Shown: in pieces, positions 7,522 through 16,275 of the stretch
Position numbering within the stretch: position 1 is the first letter of the stretch
How the letters are laid out: every line of letters begins with the position of its first letter
Assembly (NCBI GenBank): GCA_016285615.1
Contig: JAEERB010000031.1
Location: forward strand, 1 to 19,877
DNA from: Bacteroidales bacterium
Lineage (GTDB): Bacteria > Bacteroidota > Bacteroidia > Bacteroidales > WCHB1-69
Length of the DNA: 19,877 nt
Direction: 5' to 3'
The notes under the pieces: generated by a model
The model's database searches: none
What the model saw: the letters and a program-made list of their open reading frames with translations, nothing else
Told to the model about the DNA's origin: nothing
Translations under genes and position numbers: made by a program

Positions 7522-8217
7522 GTGAAAAAGAACCGACTTTCTTTTCTGGCTATCGGCTTGATTGTTATTTTGATTGTCCTTGACCAAATTCTAAAGATTT
7601 GGATTAAGACTCATTTGCTTTTAGGTCAAGATATTCCACTGATTGGCAATTGGTTCCACCTTCTCTTCATCGAGAACGAAGGCATGGCTTTCGGCATCAG
7701 CTTTGGCGAAAACATCGGCAAGTTGTGCCTCACCCTCTTCCGTGTCGGTGTGGTCGGTCTGCTCATCTATTACCTGCACAAGCTCATTAAAAGTCGGACT
7801 GCCAGCACCTTGGTGACGGTCATCTTCTCGATGATCATCGCGGGTGCGTTGGGAAACATCATCGACTCGCTCTTTTACGGACTCATTTTCTCTGAAAGCA
7901 CGCCGTTCAGCATTGCCACGGCATTTCCCGAAGGCGGCGGCTACGCACCGTTCCTCTTCGGCCGCGTCGTCGACATGCTTTACTTCCCGCTATTCTACAT
8001 TCCTGAAGGTTTTCCGATTTGGGGTGGCGAATACTTTTTCCCCGCCATCTTCAACTTTGCCGACAGTTGTGTAACGCTGGGAGTGATTGGAGTTATCATT
8101 TTTAACAAGAGGTTCTTTTCTGAAATAGAAGCCGCCAGGAAGGCCTCCAAACAACCCGTTAAAAGCTCTTCCGAGAACGCTCAAAACACTAATGCAGAAA
8201 CAGTTGAAGAGAAATAA
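7522..8217 (+). CDS. lspA: Lipoprotein signal peptidase (signal peptidase II)
   Basis: Inner-membrane aspartyl protease that cleaves the signal peptide of prolipoproteins at the lipidated Cys; it is the globomycin target. Four hydrophobic segments are visible. Family motifs: LDQILKIWIK (Asp22-region), ENEGMAFGI (51-59), GNIIDSLFYG (Asp115), GRVVDM (Asp151) and FNFADSCVTLG (Asp181). The last two aspartates are the expected catalytic dyad. About 25 extra residues between GNIID and GRVVD, and Ser in place of the usual Arg after GNIID, make it longer than proteobacterial enzymes (231 against about 165). A polar tail from about 205 is probably cytoplasmic. Translation starts at a GTG three bases after the dksA stop, suggesting translational coupling. 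At least two predicted lipoproteins in this window (94 and 11043) would be substrates. Confidence 0.95.
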   Translation: MKKNRLSFLAIGLIVILIVLDQILKIWIKTHLLLGQDIPLIGNWFHLLFIENEGMAFGISFGENIGKLCLTLFRVGVVGLLIYYLHKLIKSRTASTLVTVIFSMIIAGALGNIIDSLFYGLIFSESTPFSIATAFPEGGGYAPFLFGRVVDMLYFPLFYIPEGFPIWGGEYFFPAIFNFADSCVTLGVIGVIIFNKRFFSEIEAARKASKQPVKSSSENAQNTNAETVEEK

Positions 8218-8258
8218 AAAATTCTTTACTTCGCTGTATTCCCATTAAAAATTTTTAC

Positions 8259-8266
8259 TATTTTTG
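8259..8266 (+). promoter_or_regulatory. -7 box of the atpD-atpC promoter
   Basis: TATTTTTG matches TAnnTTTG, 47 bases before the atpD ATG. The 96-base gap after lspA is strongly AT-rich and shows no terminator hairpin that I could find. Confidence 0.5.
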
Positions 8267-8301
8267 GCTTCTAAAAATAAAAACGGAAAATTAATCACTA
8301 A

Positions 8302-9822
<1,521 letters not shown>

Positions 9823-9828
9823 GAGATT

Positions 9829-10062
9829 ATGAAGTTAGAAATCATCACTCCCGATAAAGAGATATACACTGGCGAGGCCTCCCTGGTGCAATTTCCGGGC
9901 ATTGACGGCCTTTTCGAAGTGCTGGAGAACCACGCACCGCTGATTGCCGCCTTGAAGACAGGCAAAATCAAAATGGAAAGCCAAGGCCAAACACAATACT
10001 TCGACATCAACGGAGGCATTGTGGAAGTGCTCCAGAACAAGGTTTTAGTGTTAGCTGAATAA
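9829..10062 (+). CDS. atpC: F1F0 ATP synthase epsilon subunit, short form
   Basis: Central-stalk epsilon subunit linking the rotor to F1. The 77 residues begin MKLEIITPDKEIYTGEASLVQFPGIDGLFEVLENHAPLIAAL, the standard N-terminal beta-sandwich. The protein ends right after GGIVEVLQNKVLVLAE. The C-terminal helical hairpin (about 50 residues), which inhibits ATP hydrolysis in many bacteria, is absent. Short epsilon subunits are usual in Bacteroidota, so this is probably not a truncation. It is coupled to atpD with a 6-base gap. Confidence 0.95.
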   Translation: MKLEIITPDKEIYTGEASLVQFPGIDGLFEVLENHAPLIAALKTGKIKMESQGQTQYFDINGGIVEVLQNKVLVLAE

Positions 10063-10084
10063 TCGAAAACCAGATACGAAAAAA

Positions 10085-10109
10085 GGCGCTCAATTGAGCG
10101 CCTTTTTTT
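10085..10109. terminator. Bidirectional rho-independent terminator
   Basis: GGCGCTC (10085-10091), AATT loop and GAGCGCC (10096-10102) form a perfect 7-bp GC-rich stem. It is flanked by six A on the left (10079-10084) and seven T on the right (10103-10109), so both strands read stem plus U-tract. It ends atpD-atpC on the plus strand and the outer-membrane protein gene on the minus strand. The minus-strand gene's TAA stop (10110-10108) overlaps its A-tract. Confidence 0.93.
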
Positions 10110-10857
10110 ATTCGTAAATACCCTTTCGCTTACCGAAATTATACGACAGATAGGCAACGAGGAAAAATGGCTTGGCCTTGTTGAACGCCATCTGCTTCAC
10201 AAACGGGAAAACCATATCGAAGCGGGCGCCCACCTCCAACGCGTGCATCGTTTCCTCTTTCTTGCTAAAATCAAAATTGAAGCCCGTCTTTACATAAAAA
10301 CCGGGATGCAACTTTGTCTCGAGAAAGCCTTGGAACCACGGACCGCGCCCAACAATGTCGTTAATACTGTGCACATCAGGATCATAGCGCTCCGACACTT
10401 TGTTAATGGAAGTGGTATTATAATAGATGACATACACATAGACCGGCATAGCCATGCCCAGTGTAAAACCACCCGACAGCGTGTATCTCACCTTCACGCC
10501 GCCCCAGTAGGGTTTCTGATTGAGGATACGCTGATAGCCGTAGCCACCGCTAAGGAAAAACAAATCGCATAATTTGCCGTACGCGTAGCCCGTAGCACCC
10601 GCATAATAAGGGTTCACGGCGCGAACCGCCTTATGATGTTTATTGTAATTAAAATCTATTTCCCAGAAATGCTTGTCCCAATGATTGGGCGTGCGGCCAT
10701 GCTGGAAGCCGAAGCCGAAGCCTGAAGTATTCAAATTGAAATTAATGCTCCACTCCTTCGCAATCACCTTCTGGATTTCGGGGTCTCCGACATCCTGGGC
10801 GACCAAACGGCCACAGACAAAGAGGGCTATCCAAAACAACAAACATGCTTTTTTCAT
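10108..10857 (-). CDS. Predicted outer-membrane beta-barrel protein, function unknown
   Basis: The product has a signal peptide (residues 1-20, core LLFWIALFVCGRLVAQ), so it is exported. The mature part is rich in alternating aromatic/polar strands (for example SINFNLNTSGFGFGFQ, KVRYTLSGGFTLGMAMPVYVYV and GFYVKTGFNFDFS). It ends in a strand with aromatic residues (PFFLVAYLSYNFGKRKGIYE). This pattern fits a barrel of perhaps eight to ten strands. I do not recognise a named family. It follows a 46-residue lipoprotein gene by 45 bases on the same strand, probably in one transcript, and ends on the terminator shared with atpC. A role as an envelope structural or assembly protein is inference only. 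Confidence 0.8.
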   Translation of the reverse strand: MKKACLLFWIALFVCGRLVAQDVGDPEIQKVIAKEWSINFNLNTSGFGFGFQHGRTPNHWDKHFWEIDFNYNKHHKAVRAVNPYYAGATGYAYGKLCDLFFLSGGYGYQRILNQKPYWGGVKVRYTLSGGFTLGMAMPVYVYVIYYNTTSINKVSERYDPDVHSINDIVGRGPWFQGFLETKLHPGFYVKTGFNFDFSKKEETMHALEVGARFDMVFPFVKQMAFNKAKPFFLVAYLSYNFGKRKGIYE

Positions 10858-10902
10858 GGCAAGATCCTTAAAGAATAGAAAAAAACATGCCGTGACCTCA
10901 AC

Positions 10903-11043
10903 TTAGATACGGTTCTGATCCACCTGTTCAACAGCAGCTTGGCTATAATGACCGTAGGCAGGACATTTGGTGTGGGCGGCGCAAGAAGCGAAAAAGCCGA
11001 TGCCCAGAATAATCACAGCAAGTATCACAATTAATCTTTTCAT
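10903..11043 (-). CDS. Very small lipoprotein (46 residues)
   Basis: The 46-residue product starts with the ATG at 11043 and ends with a TAA at 10905-10903. It begins MKRLIVILAVIILGIGFFAS followed by Cys21, a convincing lipoprotein signal with FAS-C as lipobox. The mature peptide is only 26 residues: Cys-Ala-Ala-His-Thr, then KCPAYGHYSQAAVEQVDQNRI. A -7 box lies 22 bases upstream (11072-11065), and the outer-membrane protein gene follows 45 bases downstream. Codon use and the signal architecture argue for a real gene. The second Cys (27) in KCPAYG could form a disulphide or be a conserved motif. Function is unknown. Confidence 0.75.
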   Translation of the reverse strand: MKRLIVILAVIILGIGFFASCAAHTKCPAYGHYSQAAVEQVDQNRI

Positions 11044-11064
11044 TTCCGTTATTTTTTAGTTTTG

Positions 11065-11072
11065 CAAATATA
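11065..11072 (-). promoter_or_regulatory. -7 box upstream of the small lipoprotein gene
   Basis: On the minus strand TATATTTG fits TAnnTTTG exactly and lies 22 bases before the ATG. It probably drives both the small lipoprotein and the outer-membrane protein gene. A TTG lies 10 bases upstream, too close for a -33 box. Confidence 0.55.
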
Positions 11073-11092
11073 TAAAAAATTACAACTATAAC

Positions 11093-11105
11093 GGTCGAGG
11101 GGGCT
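11093..11105 (-). repeat. Short dispersed repeat, copy 2
   Basis: On the plus strand this is GGTCGAGGGGGCT, matching 972-984 with one change and followed by TTTTG at 11113-11117. It lies 25 bases downstream of the endonuclease I stop on the minus strand. Confidence 0.4.
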
Positions 11106-11129
11106 GATTTAGTTTTGAAGAGTGGAAGG

Positions 11130-13091
11130 TTAATATCTAACAACCACTTTTCTGGACATAACTCGCTGACTGGAAGCATCTTCCAATCTTAAAATATAGA
11201 GACCCGCGGCCATGCCCGACAAGTTCACCTTTTCAAGTTCTGTATCATGTTGCCAGCTAATCATTTGACGTCCTGTCATATCGAGCAACGTGCAATGTGC
11301 GCGTCCCGAATAGCGGACAAACAATTCGTGGCGGGCGGGATTGGGATAGACGATGCAGTTGTTTTCGAACTCGTTCACGCCAGCTGACGAGAAACCATAT
11401 AATACTATATTGTCGAGGCGGTTATTGCCATCCTCGGTGACGGCGCCGTCGAAACGGAGGCGCAAATAGAGCGAGTCGAGGTGGTCTAACATCGGCATGG
11501 AGGCCAGATTGATGGTTCGCAGTTCAAACTGGTTGAACTGGCCAGGCATGGTGGCCGCCTCAAACGGCGTATAGTCAATGCCATCGGCACTCCACGACCA
11601 TTGATGTTCTGAAAAGCCAGCGGCAGTTCTCCAGATGGCGCACGTCAATTTGAGCTGGTAATAGCCCTTGGTGGAACATTTCAGCACAATAGCGTTGCCG
11701 TTGGCGGTGCTATTCACGACAGCCAGGGCGGCGCCATTCACGGCGGCATTGCCACGCGGGTCGCCGATAACAGTGCCACTGTAGGCCGTCAATTGATCGG
11801 GAGTAGTGAAATTGGATGAGCCATAGCGGCCATCGGCATAAAGCACGGCCCCACCATGGTCGATATCTGCGGGATAGGCGCGGTCGTTAATATGACGTGG
11901 CAGGTTGTCAAACGTCCATGCGGCGATGACCTCACGCTCAACCACCTGGCCAAAGGAGAAGGCAATGGTGGTGTCGGCAATATAATAGTAATTAGCACAT
12001 TGCAGCCGTTGGGCAGTCAAGTGGTAGGTTATGCCCTCTTCCAAAGCCTCAGACAGTTTCAACAATACCGTATCATTTTCATAGACAACAGATTGTATAA
12101 TATTACCCGCGCTAAGTGAATAGTTGCTCCTTTTCTTCATCGAAGCGGGTATCATCTTCATCGTAAAAGTCAACTTAAGCGTCTGATTGTCAAGAACCTC
12201 CAAATTAGCAATGCGTGGCATTTCGGGTCGGAAAGTGCTATCAGCAGTAAATGGGTTAATGGAGTCGGAGGCCCAGATTTTGGCCACCAGCTCGGGGAAG
12301 TCGATAAACGGATTGCGGTTGCCTTGCAACTCATAGACGGCGGTATTGCGCGCACGCTCCTTGTCGCTCACTGGGTCGAGTTCATGCCATTTCAGCAGCA
12401 TCTGCACTGCCCAGGACCGCAGTTGCGACTTATAGACCATATCTTGATCTGTCGCAAATTCGTCATCTTCAAACATATAGCGAGTTGCCATATAGAAGAA
12501 CGAGCGGGCGATATCGCCTTTATAGGCGTCATTAGGCTCGAAGGCGGTATGTGAGGGAGCCCCCTCGAAAGTATTGCGTCCTAATCGGGAGCCGTTGCGA
12601 CTGACCCATGTGGGCGAGGCCACTTCGCCGTAGGGATTGTTATTGCGTCGTGTATTTACGTAACCATCAACGGGATAGATGTGAAAGAGGTCGGAGCCGG
12701 GCGTGGTGGTGCCTGTGTGCGACGACGGCTTGAGCCAGCTCTGGCAGAAGGTATGCTCGCGACTATAGCACTGCCCTTCGCCAGAGGAGCCGCCCGTAGT
12801 ACACTGGTCGCGCAGCACGATGAAACGAGTGAGCGTTTCGCCAGACGGATTATCCGAATAGATGTCCCACACAATGGAGTCCTCGCGCACATCGGTCTGG
12901 GCGAAGCACTTCCAGAGGTCGTTGTACGACAGTATGCGGTGATCATCAATAATTTGCGACAGCGCAACCTGCAACTCGTGTCCACCTTTCCCTACGGCCT
13001 CTTGGTAATAGCCGGCAGGTATTTGTGCAAAACCACCTACCCAAACTATATTTATTAGCAGATATATCAATAAAAAACGGACAAAACACAT
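11130..13091 (-). CDS. Secreted endonuclease I family protein with T9SS type A sorting domain
   Basis: Predicted exported nuclease of the EndA/NucM (endonuclease I) family, a His-Me-finger fold acting on DNA or RNA. A signal peptide covers residues 1-23 (ending GFAQ). The nuclease domain spans about 35-280. Its motifs are YSREHTFCQSWL (His113 as the likely catalytic His), DLFHIYPVDGYVNTRRNNNPYGEV (134-157) and the downstream PNDAYKGDIARSFFYMATRY (186-205), which is typical of the family. An Ig-like or Fn3-like segment (about 290-385) and a beta-rich, jelly-roll-like segment (about 390-565) follow. The last 80 residues form a T9SS type A domain (VYPNPARHELFVRYSG..., GLYILRLEDASS..., final RKVVVRY). 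The multi-domain layout fits extracellular or surface-attached use in degrading environmental DNA. It starts close to the DUF2147 gene on the opposite strand. Confidence 0.92.
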   Translation of the reverse strand: MCFVRFLLIYLLINIVWVGGFAQIPAGYYQEAVGKGGHELQVALSQIIDDHRILSYNDLWKCFAQTDVREDSIVWDIYSDNPSGETLTRFIVLRDQCTTGGSSGEGQCYSREHTFCQSWLKPSSHTGTTTPGSDLFHIYPVDGYVNTRRNNNPYGEVASPTWVSRNGSRLGRNTFEGAPSHTAFEPNDAYKGDIARSFFYMATRYMFEDDEFATDQDMVYKSQLRSWAVQMLLKWHELDPVSDKERARNTAVYELQGNRNPFIDFPELVAKIWASDSINPFTADSTFRPEMPRIANLEVLDNQTLKLTFTMKMIPASMKKRSNYSLSAGNIIQSVVYENDTVLLKLSEALEEGITYHLTAQRLQCANYYYIADTTIAFSFGQVVEREVIAAWTFDNLPRHINDRAYPADIDHGGAVLYADGRYGSSNFTTPDQLTAYSGTVIGDPRGNAAVNGAALAVVNSTANGNAIVLKCSTKGYYQLKLTCAIWRTAAGFSEHQWSWSADGIDYTPFEAATMPGQFNQFELRTINLASMPMLDHLDSLYLRLRFDGAVTEDGNNRLDNIVLYGFSSAGVNEFENNCIVYPNPARHELFVRYSGRAHCTLLDMTGRQMISWQHDTELEKVNLSGMAAGLYILRLEDASSQRVMSRKVVVRY

Positions 13092-13109
13092 ATTTAAAAC
13101 GATTTGTCA

Positions 13110-13117
13110 CAAAAATA
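13110..13117 (-). promoter_or_regulatory. -7 box upstream of the endonuclease I gene
   Basis: On the minus strand TATTTTTG fits TAnnTTTG, 19 bases before the ATG at 13091, so the leader would be about a dozen bases. It lies 14 bases from the divergent box at 13132-13139. Confidence 0.45.
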
Positions 13118-13131
13118 CAACAAAAAATCAG

Positions 13132-13139
13132 TATTTTTG
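13132..13139 (+). promoter_or_regulatory. -7 box upstream of the DUF2147 gene
   Basis: TATTTTTG fits TAnnTTTG, 32 bases before the ATG at 13172. Its position supports that start over the in-frame ATG at 13025, which lies upstream of this box. Confidence 0.5.
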
Positions 13140-13171
13140 GTCTTTCATTTAAAAAACCATTCCTTACAGCT

Positions 13172-13636
13172 ATGCAAAAACTCATCAAAATCTTGATTAT
13201 CGCTATGCTCCTGATTGCCAGCGTTCCCACAGTGAAGGCACAAAACCCCGCCGACCGCATTTTAGGCACCTATTATGTCATTGAGCCCGACTCGAAGGAA
13301 GAATCTAAAGTACAGATTTACAAAACCAACGACGGCAAATACCACGGCAAGATTATCTGGATGAAGAATCCCAATTTCCCCGACGGCTCACCCAAAATGG
13401 ACATCAAGAATCCGGACCCGAAATTGCGCAGCGTGCGTGGCGACCGCATTGTGCTGATGAAAAACTTCACCTACAACCCCAAGAACGGCGAATGGATAAA
13501 CGGTGAGATTTACAATCCCGTGGAAGGAAAAACGTACAAGTGCAAGCTGGCGTTCGAATCGGATACAAAGCTGAAAGTGCGCGGCTATGTAGGCATTCCG
13601 GCCTTAGGACGTAGCATGTACTGGAAGAAACTGTAG
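13172..13636 (+). CDS. DUF2147 family exported protein
   Basis: Small periplasmic or outer-envelope protein of the DUF2147 family, function unknown. From the ATG at 13172 the product is 154 residues with a clean signal peptide (MQKLIKILIIAMLLIASVPTVKAQ). The mature domain has the usual pattern: ILGTYYVIEPDSKEESKVQIYK, YHGKIIWMKNPN, DRIVLMKNF, WINGEIYNPVEGKTYKCKLAF, then KVRGYVGIPALGRSMYWKKL. The frame runs open to an ATG at 13025, but that would overlap the divergent gene and place 49 unrelated residues before the signal peptide. A 7-bp repeat array and a hairpin follow the stop. Endonuclease IV begins 84 bases later. Confidence 0.88.
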   Translation: MQKLIKILIIAMLLIASVPTVKAQNPADRILGTYYVIEPDSKEESKVQIYKTNDGKYHGKIIWMKNPNFPDGSPKMDIKNPDPKLRSVRGDRIVLMKNFTYNPKNGEWINGEIYNPVEGKTYKCKLAFESDTKLKVRGYVGIPALGRSMYWKKL

Positions 13637-13637
13637 C

Positions 13638-13718
13638 AGAGAACAAAGAGATTCCGCTACGCTACGCGTGCGGAATGGAGAACAGAGAACAAAGAACAAA
13701 TTCAGAATTCAAAGAATA
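13638..13718 (+). repeat. 7-bp-period array interrupted by a hairpin
   Basis: Sense-strand units of 7 bases follow the DUF2147 stop. AGAGAAC and AAAGAGA lie at 13638-13651. After a palindrome come GGAGAAC, AGAGAAC and AAAGAAC (13677-13697), then AAATTCA, GAATTCA and AAGAATA (13698-13718). A 13-base direct repeat (13637-13649 and 13683-13695, identical) brackets the hairpin. The array runs up to two bases before the nfo ATG, so it would sit in the nfo leader. Confidence 0.65.
13651..13676. repeat. REP-like palindrome inside the heptamer array
   Basis: ATTCCGC (13651-13657) pairs with GCGGAAT (13670-13676). Inside this, after one unpaired T, ACGC (13659-13662) pairs with GCGT (13666-13669) around the loop TAC. 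No T-run follows. It looks like an inserted palindromic unit because repeat units of the same type lie on both sides. Confidence 0.65.
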
Positions 13719-13720
13719 CG

Positions 13721-14566
13721 ATGAAACACATAGGTGCACATGTGAGTGCCTCGGGCGGCGTGGAGAACGCGCCCGTCAATGCATACGAGATCGGAGCTAA
13801 TGCCTTCGCCCTCTTCACCAAAAACCAGCGGCAATGGTTTGCGCCCGCCCTCAGCCAAAGCAGCATCCAACTCTTTAAGGAGAACTGCGAGAAATACGGC
13901 TTCGATGCCGACTATATCCTGCCGCACGATAGTTACCTCATCAACCTCGGCCATCCCGAAGAGGAAGGACTGCAAAAATCGCGAGACTCCTTCTTAGGTG
14001 AGATGAAACGCTGCGAGCAACTCGGCCTTCGACTGCTCAACTTCCATCCTGGCAGCCATTTGAAGCAGATAACCGTAGAGCAGTGCCTCGACCGCATTGC
14101 CGACTCCATCAACTGGGCTTTAGCACAGACGGAGCAGGTGACCGCCGTCATTGAGAATACGGCCGGACAGGGCAGCAATGTGGGGTTCAGCTTCTACCAT
14201 CTGGCGCATATCATTGATAAAGTGAACGATAAGAGTCGCGTGGGCGTCTGCCTCGACACCTGCCACACCTACTCTGCCGGCTACGACATCAAGACAGAGG
14301 AAGGCTACGCCGCCACTTTTACCGAATTTGAGCAGGTGGTGGGCTTCCGCTACCTGAAAGGCATCCACCTCAACGACACCAAGAAGGAACTGCACAGTCG
14401 CGTAGACCGCCACGACAGCATTGGCAAGGGCTTCTTAGGAATCGACTTCTTCCGCCGATTCATGAAAGACGCGCGTTTCGACAACATTCCCATCATCTTG
14501 GAGACGCCCGACGACAGTTTATGGAAAGAGGAAATCGCGCTGCTACGCAGTTTTGAAACCGAATAA
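13721..14566 (+). CDS. nfo: Endonuclease IV (AP endonuclease)
   Basis: Zinc-dependent AP endonuclease of base excision repair, cutting 5' of abasic sites and removing 3' blocking groups. The 281-residue product has the family motifs in order: [88 protein letters not shown] and IILETP. The His, Glu and Asp ligands of the trinuclear zinc site are all within these. Length is standard. It follows the heptamer/hairpin region, and no -7 box was identified, so it may be transcribed with the DUF2147 gene. Confidence 0.97.
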   Translation: MKHIGAHVSASGGVENAPVNAYEIGANAFALFTKNQRQWFAPALSQSSIQLFKENCEKYGFDADYILPHDSYLINLGHPEEEGLQKSRDSFLGEMKRCEQLGLRLLNFHPGSHLKQITVEQCLDRIADSINWALAQTEQVTAVIENTAGQGSNVGFSFYHLAHIIDKVNDKSRVGVCLDTCHTYSAGYDIKTEEGYAATFTEFEQVVGFRYLKGIHLNDTKKELHSRVDRHDSIGKGFLGIDFFRRFMKDARFDNIPIILETPDDSLWKEEIALLRSFETE

Positions 14567-14611
14567 ATGAGGAATTATCATTTTGTTGATACATTTCATT
14601 GACATATTTTT

Positions 14612-14619
14612 TAAATTTG
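14612..14619 (+). promoter_or_regulatory. -7 box of the rnfDGEA-miaB operon
   Basis: TAAATTTG fits TAnnTTTG, 35 bases before the rnfD ATG. TTG triplets lie 23 and 10 bases upstream, neither at the usual distance. A promoter here means rnfD is the first gene of its transcript, without rnfB or rnfC. Confidence 0.5.
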
Positions 14620-14654
14620 CGCTTCTAAATATTTAAACACCATCCAACACGATT

Positions 14655-15668
14655 ATGAGTGAACATTTACTAAGTGTATCAGGCTCACCGCATGTTCATA
14701 GCGGAGAATCAGTCAAGAAAATAATGTGGTCGGTAGTCGTTGCGCTGATGCCGGCATTTCTGGTGTCCGTCTTTTATTTCGGCTTGCCAGTCATCATCAT
14801 CACCGCAACCTCTGTGGCCTCCTGTCTGCTGTTTGAGTATCTCATTCAGCGTTTTTTGCTTAAAGGGGAGTGCACCCTGAGCGACGGCTCGGCTGTCATC
14901 ACCGGTTTGTTGCTGGCCTTCAACGTGCCCGCCAACCTACCGCTCGGCATTGTCATTTTAGGTGCCTTGGTTGCCATCGGCATCGGCAAGATGGCCTTCG
15001 GCGGCTTAGGCAAGAACCCCTTCAACCCGGCTTTGGTGGCTCGTGTATTCCTGCTCATCTCCTTCCCCGTGCAGATGACCACATGGCCCAAAGCGCAGCC
15101 TATCTGGCACTTTGCCCAAATGGACGCCATCACAGGACCTACCCCGCTGGGCTTGCTGAAAGAAGGTGTTAAGGCCGGCCAGCCTGTTGCCAGCATTATG
15201 CACAGCGCCAACATGCCCAGTTATGTTGACATGTTGCTCGGCCAAATGGGCGGCAGTTTCGGTGAAGTATCGGCCGCTGCCATCCTCATTGGCGCCATCT
15301 TCCTCCTTTGCCGTAAGGTGATTACCTGGCATATTCCCGTAGCATTTATCGGCAGTGCCTTCCTCTTCTCGGGTATCTTCTACCTCATCGACCCGACCAT
15401 CTACGCCAATCCCTGTTTCCACATTCTATCGGGCGGCTTGATGTTAGGTGCCTGCTTCATGGCCACCGATATGGTCACCTCACCCACCTCTCCGTGGGGC
15501 ATGATTATCTTCGGCTGCGGCTGCGGTATTCTCACCATCATCATCCGTATGTTCGGTGCCTATCCCGAAGGCTGCTCCTTCGCCATCCTGATCATGAACG
15601 CTTTAGTTCCGCTGATTAACAAAGGTTTCAAACCCAAATTGTTCGGAACTCAAAAAATCAAAAACTAA
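14655..15668 (+). CDS. rnfD: Rnf electron-transport complex subunit D
   Basis: Membrane subunit of the Rnf complex, which couples reduced ferredoxin:NAD+ oxidoreduction to Na+ or H+ translocation. The 337 residues begin with the RnfD-type SGSPHVHSGESVKKIMWSVV and contain about nine hydrophobic segments, including SDGSAVITGLLLAFNVP and GLGKNPFNPALVARVFLLISFP. RnfD normally carries covalent FMN on a Thr in an (S/T)GAT-type motif. Here the site reads DAITGPTPL, with Thr163 kept but Pro in place of the usual Ala. It is RnfD rather than its homologue NqrB because of the N-terminal SPH...SG motif and the shorter length. It is the first gene of rnfDGEA. Confidence 0.93.
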   Translation: MSEHLLSVSGSPHVHSGESVKKIMWSVVVALMPAFLVSVFYFGLPVIIITATSVASCLLFEYLIQRFLLKGECTLSDGSAVITGLLLAFNVPANLPLGIVILGALVAIGIGKMAFGGLGKNPFNPALVARVFLLISFPVQMTTWPKAQPIWHFAQMDAITGPTPLGLLKEGVKAGQPVASIMHSANMPSYVDMLLGQMGGSFGEVSAAAILIGAIFLLCRKVITWHIPVAFIGSAFLFSGIFYLIDPTIYANPCFHILSGGLMLGACFMATDMVTSPTSPWGMIIFGCGCGILTIIIRMFGAYPEGCSFAILIMNALVPLINKGFKPKLFGTQKIKN

Positions 15669-15687
15669 CATCTCAAAATATACGCCC

Positions 15688-16275
15688 ATGGCAAACAAAG
15701 AATCATCCTTACTGAAAATGTTTCTGGCGCTATTCCTAATCGCGGTCATCGCCGCTGTAGGTTTGGCTGCCGTATATAACGTCACCAAGGATCCTATCGA
15801 GATTTCGAAAAACAAAAAGAAAAGCGACGCTATCCAGTCGGTGCTGCCCGGCTTCAAAGGCGAGCTGAAAGACCAAGAGTTGACCTTGGAAGGCGACAAC
15901 AAACCTGTTACCGTGCACTGCGCCTACACCGACGGACAGCTTACTAGCGCTGCTGTAGAGACTTACACCGACAAGGCGTTCAGTGGCCACTTCGACATTA
16001 TGGTCGGCTTGGACACCAACGGCAAAATCCTGGGCACGGCGGTGCTTTCTCACGGCGAGACTCCCGGCTTGGGTGCCAAAATCACCGATAAGGAGAGCCA
16101 TTTCATCCAGCAGTTTGTTGGCATGAACCCTCAAGAGAACCCACTGAAAGTTAAAAAAGATGGAGGTGAAGTGGATGCCATCACAGCGGCCACCATCTCC
16201 TCGCGAGCATACTGCGACGCCATTGAACGCGCCAGTCGCGCTTTTAATCAAGTAAAGGAGGATCAACATGAGTAA
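15688..16275 (+). CDS. rnfG: Rnf complex subunit G (flavin-binding)
   Basis: Periplasm-facing Rnf subunit with covalent FMN. One N-terminal transmembrane helix (about 10-30) is followed by an FMN-binding domain with GLDTNGKILG, SHGETPGLGAKI (121-132) and the flavinylation motif DAITAATISSRA, in which Thr169 is the expected FMN attachment residue. The motif has Ala where Gly is more usual. The flavin would be attached by an ApbE-type transferase, not present in this window. The 195-residue length is typical. It starts 19 bases after rnfD and overlaps rnfE by 8 bases. Confidence 0.94.
   Translation: MANKESSLLKMFLALFLIAVIAAVGLAAVYNVTKDPIEISKNKKKSDAIQSVLPGFKGELKDQELTLEGDNKPVTVHCAYTDGQLTSAAVETYTDKAFSGHFDIMVGLDTNGKILGTAVLSHGETPGLGAKITDKESHFIQQFVGMNPQENPLKVKKDGGEVDAITAATISSRAYCDAIERASRAFNQVKEDQHE
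16254..16261 (+). promoter_or_regulatory. Strong Shine-Dalgarno sequence for rnfE
   Basis: AAAGGAGG lies six bases before the rnfE ATG (16268), inside the end of rnfG. Such a full anti-SD match is unusual here, because most other starts in the window have only A-rich leaders. It probably supports re-initiation at the overlapping rnfG-rnfE junction. Confidence 0.6.

Noticed and set aside
10943..11179. 78-codon minus-strand frame overlapping the small lipoprotein
   Set aside because: It spans the end of the endonuclease I gene and the promoter-like box, and has no signal peptide or family resemblance. The 46-residue frame at 10903-11043 explains the region better.
13025..13171. Upstream extension of the DUF2147 gene to an earlier ATG
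   Set aside because: It would overlap the divergent endonuclease I gene and its promoter and put 49 residues in front of an obvious signal peptide.
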